A DNA stretch of 5,406 bases, taken from contig DASWIP010000098.1 in assembly GCA_036397635.1 (NCBI GenBank), positions 1-5,406 on the forward strand, given 5' to 3'. Positions within the stretch are counted from its first letter, which is position 1, and each line of letters starts with the position of its first letter. Source of the stretch: DASWIP01 sp036397635. GTDB taxonomy: Bacteria > Actinomycetota > AC-67. Below the pieces are notes generated by a model. That model saw nothing but the letters and a program-made list of their open reading frames with translations, was not told the DNA's origin and did not search any database. The position numbers and the translations under genes are program-made. Below, piece after piece: positions 1 to 4,221 of this stretch.

Positions 1-92
1 TTGGAGCCGACCGGCTCTCCCGTCGAGACGTACTGGTGGACGATCGCGCGAAGGATCGCGGCCTGGCGCGCGCCGAGGGGTTTTGGTGTCAT
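1..92 (-). CDS. hrcA: HrcA heat-shock repressor, N-terminal part (cut by window edge)
   Basis: HrcA is the repressor of class I heat-shock genes (groE, dnaK) and binds CIRCE operators. Only the first 30 codons are visible, read from an ATG at 92-90 towards the left edge. The peptide starts MTPKPLGARQAAILRAIV and continues HQYVSTGEPVGS. This matches the family's N-terminal winged-helix pattern (ERQ..IL.AIV..YI.TGEPVGS), which begins almost at residue 1 in HrcA, so this start fits the family length. No Shine-Dalgarno sequence precedes the ATG. The gene lies downstream of hemW in the same direction, as in many bacteria, and a CIRCE element sits 10 bases upstream, implying autorepression. The identification rests on a short fragment, but motif, position and operator agree. 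Confidence 0.9.
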   Translation of the reverse strand, partial: MTPKPLGARQAAILRAIVHQYVSTGEPVGS

Positions 93-102
93 CGCTGCGA
101 TG

Positions 103-129
103 TTAGCAATCGAGGGTGCCGAGTGCTAA
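103..129. promoter_or_regulatory. CIRCE operator (HrcA binding site)
   Basis: The sequence reads TTAGCAATC, nine bases, GAGTGCTAA. The consensus is TTAGCACTC-N9-GAGTGCTAA, so the right arm is perfect and the left arm has one mismatch (A for C at its seventh base). The spacer has exactly the canonical nine bases. It lies between the hemW stop and the hrcA start, 10 bases upstream of the hrcA ATG, where HrcA would block initiation of its own gene. No convincing -35/-10 pair was found around it. Confidence 0.93.
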
Positions 130-144
130 GGGCGCGGCGCCCGG

Positions 145-183
145 CCGCTACGCCTGCCCGCTACGCCTGCCGGCTGCGCCTGC
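145..183. repeat. 13-bp tandem repeat, three units, across the hemW stop
   Basis: Two identical units CCGCTACGCCTGC (145-157 and 158-170) are followed by a third copy with two mismatches, CGGCTGCGCCTGC (171-183). The hemW stop codon (cta on the plus strand, 161-163) lies in the second unit, and the first unit carries the same triplet one unit further along. Because 13 is not a multiple of 3, a gain or loss of a unit inside the coding part would change the reading frame of the hemW tail. The repeat is also just upstream of CIRCE as read towards hrcA. Confidence 0.85.
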
Positions 184-1345
184 CCGGCTGTTCTTGTCCG
201 GATCCTGCAGGTTCTGCTCGCACATTCCCCGACAGGTTCCGGTCGAGCAGACGGAGCGCAACCTCGTTCTCGAGAAGCATCCCCCTGACGGTGAGCTTGA
301 GCCGTTCCTGCTGGGTGTGGGCAAGACCCTCGACTCGCAGCTCCTCCACGGCGTCGGCGAGGCTCCGTCCGAGCCGGCGCTCCGCCTCGGCTGTGTCGAG
401 GCCGTCAACCAGCCGCAGGCGCAGGTGAACCCATTCCTCGGCGCGCTGCTGCTCGTCGAGCTTCTCGTCCCCGTCACGGATCCGACCGTCCAGATAGCGG
501 TTGATCGAGCGCGTGTTCCACCAGCGGTGCCCGTCGCGGTGCGAATGCGCGCCGAGCCCAAGGCCCAGGTAGTTGCCCTGGGTCCAGTACACGAGGTTGT
601 GGCGGCTCTTGCGTCGGGGCTTCGCCCAGTTCGACAGCTCGTAGTGCTCGAACCCGGTCGCGCCGAGCAGCTCGATCGCCAGCTCGTACCGCTCGGCGAG
701 CGCGTCCTGATCCGGTTCGAGCATCGTGCCGCGCGCGACCGCCTTGCCGAAGGCGGTGCGCTCCTCGACGGTGAGCGCGTAGCAACTGAGGTGCTCGACG
801 CCGAGGTCGATCGCGGCGCGCAGCGAGCCTTCCCAGTCCTCGAGCGTCTCGCCCGGCGCGCCGTAGATGAGGTCGAGGCTCAGGTTGGCGAGGTGGGCCG
901 CGCGCGCGGCCGTGGCCGCGCGCGCGATGTCGGTGACCGTGTGGGTCCGGCCGAGCGTGCGAAGCACGCCCGGCCGGAACGACTGCGCCCCAACGGAGAC
1001 GCGGTTGACGCCCGCCTCGTGCAGGACTCGGAGCGATGCCTCGTCGACCGATTCGGGGTTGGCCTCGATCGTGATCTCGGCGCCGGCGTCGATGGCGAAG
1101 ATCCCGCGCAGCTTCTCGAGCGTGCGGGCGAGCAGATCGGCGTCGACCAGGCTCGGCGTGCCGCCGCCGATGAAGACGGTGTCGATGGGTTCGCTCCAGC
1201 CCGCCGCCTCCGCCTCCGCCTCCGCCTCGGCGACGAGCGCGTCGAGGTAGCGTGCGTGCAGGTCGGCCCGGCCCACGACGACCGCGAAATCGCAGTACGG
1301 ACACAGCGCCGAGCAGAACGGCACGTGGAGATACAGGCCGGTCAC
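161..1345 (-). CDS. hemW: HemW, radical-SAM haem chaperone
   Basis: HemW is a radical-SAM family protein (formerly confused with coproporphyrinogen dehydrogenase HemN) that binds haem and a 4Fe-4S cluster and delivers haem to respiratory enzymes. With the GTG at 1345-1343 the product is 394 aa. Visible motifs: the cluster ligands C11-x3-C15-x2-C18 in FCSALCPYCDF, with F rather than Cys at residue 20 (HemW, not HemN); GGGTPS at 60-65; EANPE at 94-98; GVNRVSVGAQSF at 112-123; DLIYGAPGET at 158-167; then HYELSNWAKP and YLGLGLGAHS of the C-terminal HemW region. The GTG start puts YLHVPFC at the usual distance from the N terminus; another GTG lies 24 bases upstream. A C-terminal tail of about 24 polar residues follows the usual end (LLENEVALRLL). 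The start is 4 bases after the tetR stop, without a clear ribosome site, suggesting translational coupling. Confidence 0.97.
   Translation of the reverse strand: MTGLYLHVPFCSALCPYCDFAVVVGRADLHARYLDALVAEAEAEAEAAGWSEPIDTVFIGGGTPSLVDADLLARTLEKLRGIFAIDAGAEITIEANPESVDEASLRVLHEAGVNRVSVGAQSFRPGVLRTLGRTHTVTDIARAATAARAAHLANLSLDLIYGAPGETLEDWEGSLRAAIDLGVEHLSCYALTVEERTAFGKAVARGTMLEPDQDALAERYELAIELLGATGFEHYELSNWAKPRRKSRHNLVYWTQGNYLGLGLGAHSHRDGHRWWNTRSINRYLDGRIRDGDEKLDEQQRAEEWVHLRLRLVDGLDTAEAERRLGRSLADAVEELRVEGLAHTQQERLKLTVRGMLLENEVALRLLDRNLSGNVRAEPAGSGQEQPGRRSRQA
1205..1228. repeat. Hexanucleotide repeat (CGCCTC)4 inside hemW
   Basis: Four perfect tandem copies of CGCCTC. On the minus strand they encode the alternating Glu-Ala run around residues 40-47 of HemW, in the segment between the cluster-binding loop and GGGTPS. 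A change in copy number would stay in frame and lengthen or shorten a probably helical Glu/Ala stretch by two residues per unit. Confidence 0.85.
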
Positions 1346-1349
1346 GCGT

Positions 1350-1994
1350 TCAGCGTACGCGCCGGGCACGCGGGCTGCGCGCGAGAGCCGTGAGGATCTT
1401 GGTGGCCTGGGCGGCGACCGCTCGGTGGTCCATGCCCGGGTCGAGGGCGGCGTGGATCGCGATGCCGTCGGCCGCCGCGATCTGCAGGCTGGCCATCGCA
1501 TCGGGGTCGACCCAGCGCGGCACGATTCGCCGCCGCTTCAGCTCGGCGATCTGCGCCGAGACGAACCCGTGGACCTCACCGAGCACCTCTCGGAAGGCCC
1601 GGTAGACGCGCTCGTCCCGCTGCGCCCCGGCGAGCGCCTCGAGGTAGACCGGCATGGCTTCGCGCGCGCGATCGAGCGCGGCGTTCAGCTCGCGCACGGC
1701 CGCGAGCATCCGCCGCACCGGATCCATGTCCGTGCGCAGGATCCCCAGCGCCGGCTCGAGCCACCGCCGGATACCGGTCACCAGGGCCTCCGACACCAGC
1801 TCGTCCTTCGATCCGAAATGGTAGGCGATCGCCTGCAGATTGGTGCCCGCCTCGGTCGCGATCGCGCGCGACGTGGCTCCTGGGATGCCGTGCGTGCGCA
1901 GGCAAGCGTCCGCGGCCTCGAGCAGGCGCGCGCGGGTGTCCGTGAGGGCCGGCGTCGCCGACCCGGAGAGATCCGTGCTGGCTTTTCCATTCAT
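1350..1994 (-). CDS. TetR/AcrR-family transcriptional regulator
   Basis: A 214-aa protein of typical TetR length. The N-terminal DNA-binding domain is clear: ARLLEAADACLRTHG (residues 22-36) followed by the helix-turn-helix TSRAIATEAGTNLQAIAYHF (41-60) and GSKDEL (61-66). The remaining helical part would be the ligand-binding and dimerisation domain; its ligand cannot be told from sequence. The ATG at 1994-1992 is preferred because the conserved helix begins about 20 residues in. It has no Shine-Dalgarno sequence and lies within a palindromic operator, so the mRNA is likely leaderless. The gene is divergent from the membrane-protein cassette beginning at 2041 and ends 4 bases before hemW. The arrangement suggests that it represses both its own unit and the cassette. 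Confidence 0.95.
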   Translation of the reverse strand: MNGKASTDLSGSATPALTDTRARLLEAADACLRTHGIPGATSRAIATEAGTNLQAIAYHFGSKDELVSEALVTGIRRWLEPALGILRTDMDPVRRMLAAVRELNAALDRAREAMPVYLEALAGAQRDERVYRAFREVLGEVHGFVSAQIAELKRRRIVPRWVDPDAMASLQIAAADGIAIHAALDPGMDHRAVAAQATKILTALARSPRARRVR

Positions 1995-2006
1995 ACGTTT
2001 GTATGA
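1991..2006. promoter_or_regulatory. Palindromic operator, probable TetR site
   Basis: TCATAC-GTTT-GTATGA is a perfect inverted repeat with 6-base arms and a 4-base centre. An overlapping second palindrome TGTAT-G-ATACA covers 2000-2010. The element contains the tetR start codon and overlaps the -10-like boxes of both directions. Placement between a TetR gene and its divergent neighbour is the classic location for autoregulatory binding. Binding by this particular TetR is inferred. Confidence 0.7.
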
Positions 2007-2007
2007 T
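2002..2007 (+). promoter_or_regulatory. -10-like box of the membrane cassette promoter
   Basis: TATGAT differs from the TATAAT consensus at one base. Transcription would start near 2014, leaving a leader of about 27 bases that contains the strong ribosome site at 2031-2035. The hexamer at the right distance upstream (TGGCTT, 1979-1984, 17-base spacer) is a poor -35. The box lies mostly inside the proposed operator, so repressor binding would exclude polymerase. Confidence 0.45.
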
Positions 2008-2008
2008 A
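2003..2008 (-). promoter_or_regulatory. -10-like box of the tetR-hemW promoter
   Basis: Read on the minus strand the box is TATCAT, 8 bases from the tetR ATG. The expected start point is within a few bases of the start codon, consistent with a leaderless mRNA and with the missing ribosome site. No convincing -35 was found. It overlaps the plus-strand -10 almost completely, so the two promoters should compete. Confidence 0.35.
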
Positions 2009-2030
2009 CACGAAGCAGTCGCTAGATGTG

Positions 2031-2035
2031 GGAGG
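2031..2035 (+). promoter_or_regulatory. Strong ribosome binding site that sets the start at 2041
   Basis: GGAGG, within GGGAGGAAGGG, lies 5 bases before the ATG at 2041. An in-frame ATG at 2026 has no such site upstream and would place the purine run inside the coding region. The 2041 start is therefore chosen. Confidence 0.8.
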
Positions 2036-2040
2036 AAGGG

Positions 2041-2697
2041 ATGGACCACGGCGTCACGGCGTTCTGGATCGGGTTCGTCTTCGCCGGCGTGATCCCGACA
2101 CTGCTGCGCCTCAGCGGTGCCCTCCGAGGCAGGGCGGCCGGCCTGCTCGCGGTGGCGATGCTCTGGGCCGCGGTCGGATTGTTCTTTTCCGTCAACGGTC
2201 TGGGCGGCGAGTGCGTCGGCGAGGAGATCACCGAGGCGGGGTCTCGGTGTTTCGAGCGTCGCGCGGACGCTCTCCGCATGATGATCGGTTTCACCATCAT
2301 CACGGGTTCCGGGATCGCCACCTTCCAGATCCTCCGCCGGGCTCGCTCGGTGGGGCCCAGCACCACACGCGAGGGTTCACTCGGATCTCCGGTTCGGCTG
2401 CTGCTCGGGCTCGCCACGGCGATCCCGCTGCTGAGCTTCGGGCTGCAGATCATCCTGGCGCCGATCACCGTGCCGGCCCTGTTGCTGATGACCAGAGGCG
2501 CAAGCTGGTTCGGACGCCTGGCGTTGACGAGCATCGGCGTGCTGACCATGACGATGCTCGGGATCACAGCCGGCTTGCTGGTCCACCCCGGCGACACCGC
2601 AGCGATGATCGGTGCCATCATCTCGGGAGTCGCCACGCTGCTCATCTTCGTGCGGGTCGGCTGGCACGACCGAGCCTCCGGTTCGGCGAGAGCATGA
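2041..2697 (+). CDS. Polytopic membrane protein, first gene of the TetR-divergent cassette
   Basis: No family was recognised. The 218-aa product is strongly hydrophobic, with about six to seven likely membrane segments: residues 7-24, 32-51, 80-98, 118-150 (long enough for two), 157-181 and 186-204. The loop between the second and third segments (about 52-79) is the only sizeable polar one; it is acidic and holds the protein's two cysteines, C58 and C70, which could form a disulphide if the loop faces outward. A basic linker, LRRARSVGPSTTREGS, follows the third segment and is probably cytoplasmic. There is no separate signal peptide and no recognisable catalytic or transporter motif. The stop overlaps the next start as ATGA, so the cassette is an operon. 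The hydrophobic pattern, strong ribosome site and chained overlaps make it a real gene; its function is unknown. Confidence 0.82.
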   Translation: MDHGVTAFWIGFVFAGVIPTLLRLSGALRGRAAGLLAVAMLWAAVGLFFSVNGLGGECVGEEITEAGSRCFERRADALRMMIGFTIITGSGIATFQILRRARSVGPSTTREGSLGSPVRLLLGLATAIPLLSFGLQIILAPITVPALLLMTRGASWFGRLALTSIGVLTMTMLGITAGLLVHPGDTAAMIGAIISGVATLLIFVRVGWHDRASGSARA

Positions 2698-3011
2698 CTC
2701 CGACGCGCCTCCCGGTTGGTATGGTGTTGATCCTCCTCGGCGTCTTCATCAGCGCCGCGACCGCGTCGCTGATATCCACCATCTCTCCCCAAGACTGGCA
2801 GGGCTGGAAGATCGTCGGGCCCGCGGCCACGGCCTCGTTCTGGCTCGGCACCTTCGCTTGGTTCCGCCGCTGTTGGCTTGCCGCCGGGATCCTGCTGACG
2901 ATCGCACTCGTCGCGCCGTGGGGCTACTTCTATCCGGGCGCACTTGCGGTGTTGGTGCTCGCGGTCGTCTCCTTCACTCGGGCCGCGCGACGGGACGGTG
3001 CACGGCGATGA
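2694..3011 (+). CDS. Small four-helix membrane protein (paralog of the 3753-4103 product)
   Basis: This 105-aa protein has about four likely membrane segments: residues 9-27, 40-57, 62-79 and 80-95. The sequence AWFRRCWLAAG (55-65) carries two arginines between helices two and three, and the tail TRAARRDGARR is strongly basic and probably cytoplasmic. Residues 55-94 align without gaps to residues 59-98 of the protein at 3753-4103, with 15 of 40 positions identical, including the RR.WL.AG motif and both prolines (P75/P79, P81/P85). The family is not known to me. The start is chosen because its ATG overlaps the upstream stop (ATGA), and the stop overlaps the next ATG in the same way. It is probably co-translated and may form a membrane complex with its neighbours; that is inference. 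Confidence 0.78.
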   Translation: MTPTRLPVGMVLILLGVFISAATASLISTISPQDWQGWKIVGPAATASFWLGTFAWFRRCWLAAGILLTIALVAPWGYFYPGALAVLVLAVVSFTRAARRDGARR

Positions 3012-3727
3012 GACACATAACGCCCGATCCGCCAGCACGAGTCCATTCGCGTGGCGCCTCGGTATTGGATGCCCTGGCGCTAGCAGCCGCAATCGTCATG
3101 GTCACAGCATTGGCTCTGGACCCTCGAGCAACGGCGCTGCACCGCGGCTCGTTGACGACCGGGTTGGGAGTGGCGGCCGCTCCTACGCTCTTGCGGGTCC
3201 TCCGGGGTCGGTCGTCTGTCGGCACAAGCCTCGGCGCGGGCGTCGCCGCGTTGGCGACGACGATCGGTTCCTACCCGATCGGCGGGCTCGTGCTCGCGAT
3301 CCCCGCATCGTTGCTCATCGCGGCTGCGGGGCTCAGGTACCTCACAACGACAGAACTCATCGGCGGTTCGAAGCCGTCCCGTCGTCGGCTTCGCCTGGTT
3401 GCCGGTGGGATCATCGGCTCGGCCGGCACCTACCTCAGCTTGTCCTACTCGCCCCTGACCTTCGTGGGCTGGCTGCTCTTGATCGTAGCCATCGCTCTGG
3501 TCGGCAATGTCCTCAGTGAAGGTCATCGGGGAGGCAGACGCGCGCTCGCGTGGTTCGTGGCTGTCATCGGCGTTCTGGGCCTTCAGGCGCTCACGCTCAC
3601 CCTGGTCATCTCGATCGCAGCGTCCTCAAGCGCGGGCGCGCGCGAGCCCTATCCTTCGCCTGGGTCGCGGCAACCATCGGGGTGCTCGGGCTACAGGCCC
3701 TCGCCTGGGCCTTGGCCCTGTCGCTGA
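3008..3727 (+). CDS. Polytopic membrane protein with a tail that runs out of frame
   Basis: The 239-aa product starts at an ATGA overlap with the gene before it. After a short basic N terminus it has about six to seven likely membrane segments: residues 18-37, 48-65, 72-107 (two), 127-146, 148-167 and 181-205, with a basic loop KPSRRRLR at 122-129. No family was recognised. Residues 206-239 (SSSAGAREPYPSPGS and onward) are rich in Pro, Ser and Gly and look like reading in a wrong frame. From 3622 the other plus frame encodes a near copy of residues 168-205. Either a recombination joined this gene to the tail of a lost paralog, or a 2-base change in the GC run at 3636-3644 shifted the frame. 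Removing 2 bases there (or adding 1) would give a 243-aa protein ending at 3741 with two copies of the last hydrophobic helix. The C terminus is therefore uncertain. Confidence 0.7.
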   Translation: MRHITPDPPARVHSRGASVLDALALAAAIVMVTALALDPRATALHRGSLTTGLGVAAAPTLLRVLRGRSSVGTSLGAGVAALATTIGSYPIGGLVLAIPASLLIAAAGLRYLTTTELIGGSKPSRRRLRLVAGGIIGSAGTYLSLSYSPLTFVGWLLLIVAIALVGNVLSEGHRGGRRALAWFVAVIGVLGLQALTLTLVISIAASSSAGAREPYPSPGSRQPSGCSGYRPSPGPWPCR

Positions 3728-3741
3728 CCGCGACCTTCTAG
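3622..3741 (+). pseudogene. Out-of-frame duplicate of the last helix of the 3008-3727 gene
   Basis: In the frame starting at 3622 the sequence encodes 39 residues, VLKRGRARALSFAWV then AATIGVLGLQALAWALALSLTATF, ending with TAG at 3739-3741. It resembles residues 168-205 of the preceding protein. The core IGVLGLQAL is identical in both copies, yet six of its nine codons differ, all silently, which indicates that both copies were once kept under protein-level selection. No plausible start codon with a ribosome site lies close upstream in this frame. I read it as the surviving 3' end of a lost paralog, or as the true C terminus of the preceding gene reached after a frame correction. Confidence 0.55.
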
Positions 3742-3752
3742 CCGAGCCTCCG

Positions 3753-4103
3753 ATGAATGCCGCATCGCATCCCATCGGAACCGGCCTCCATGCGCTCTCT
3801 GTAATCCCGATCACGCAAACGGCCCTCTGGCTGCTCTACCTCTCTGGCGGGACGCTGTATCAGATGAGGTTCCCCTGGGCCTTGTTGGGCGCGATCGCAT
3901 CGATCGCCTATCTGATTGGTTTGGTGGCGTGGCTCCGGCGCCGATGGCTACGCGCGGGGACGATGTTCGCGATCAGCCTGATAGGACCGATGTGGCTCTG
4001 GCCACCGTCACTGCTGGTGCCCGCCGCCGCCTCCGTGATCGCGTTCGCGCTCACCACGAGAGCCACACACCTCGAGCGCTCTACCCTTCGGCGCGGTCCA
4101 TGA
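3753..4103 (+). CDS. Small four-helix membrane protein, last gene of the cassette
   Basis: The 116-aa product has about four likely membrane segments: residues 12-31, 40-60, 68-83 and 85-101. The motif AWLRRRWLRAG (59-69) lies between helices two and three, and the tail LERSTLRRGP is basic. It is a diverged paralog of the 105-aa protein at 2694-3011 (15 of 40 identical over the second half), so the same topology is expected. Function unknown. The ATG lies 11 bases after the TAG at 3739-3741; the purines upstream are weak as a ribosome site, so translation may depend on reading of the upstream frame. Its last 23 bases overlap the 3' end of the convergent ORF at 4081-4221. Confidence 0.77.
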   Translation: MNAASHPIGTGLHALSVIPITQTALWLLYLSGGTLYQMRFPWALLGAIASIAYLIGLVAWLRRRWLRAGTMFAISLIGPMWLWPPSLLVPAAASVIAFALTTRATHLERSTLRRGP

Positions 4104-4221
4104 TCGTGAGGACCGACCCCACGGCCCGACGTTTTCGCGGAAGTGCTTCGCCCAGCGCGCGCAGCACCCCGGGGGTCGCGCGCAAGATCTGGGTCGCCTC
4201 GGCGAGGCTGAACGCGCTCAC
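4081..4221 (-). pseudogene. Short ORF coupled to lepA, resembling a truncated DinB-family N terminus
   Basis: The GTG start (4221-4219) overlaps the lepA stop as GTGA, the kind of coupling seen between true operon genes. The 46-aa product is VSAFSLAEATQILRATPGVL, RALGEALPRKRRAVG, SVLTIMDRAEG. Its first 27 residues resemble the opening helix of DinB-superfamily proteins (F...EA..IL..TP..LRALL..LP), but the Trp and EG...TWSP..V.GHL portion that should follow is absent, and the rest does not look like DinB. Full-length members are about 150-170 aa. The DinB assignment is from memory of the pattern and is tentative. The truncation point coincides with the border of the plus-strand membrane cassette, which fits damage caused when that cassette arrived. 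Confidence 0.42.

Noticed and set aside
130..142. GC hairpin GGGCG-CGG-CGCCC downstream of hemW as a terminator
   Set aside because: The stem is only five base pairs and no T-run follows on either strand. It is adjacent to CIRCE and may be chance in GC-rich DNA.
161..1345. Naming the radical-SAM gene hemN (coproporphyrinogen dehydrogenase)
   Set aside because: The cluster motif is CxxxCxxC followed by DF, without the further Cys of HemN, and the rest of the protein and its lepA/hrcA neighbourhood fit HemW.
116..1393. A 425-codon open plus-strand frame across hemW
   Set aside because: It lies wholly antisense to hemW, which carries all family motifs. The frame is open only because of GC-rich codon bias, and its product is Arg/Ala/Val-rich without any recognisable domain.
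2026..2040. An earlier ATG at 2026 as start of the first membrane gene
   Set aside because: There is no ribosome site before it, and the strong GGAGG at 2031-2035 is correctly spaced for the ATG at 2041.
2022..3092. A 356-codon open minus-strand frame opposite the membrane genes
   Set aside because: Its product is rich in Arg, Pro, Ser and charged residues with no domain pattern, while the plus strand encodes regular membrane helices with a strong ribosome site and ATGA overlaps.
4094..4115. Inverted repeat CGGTCC/GGACCG over the end of the last membrane gene as a terminator
   Set aside because: A six-base stem with a ten-base loop and no adjacent T-run on either strand does not support an intrinsic terminator.
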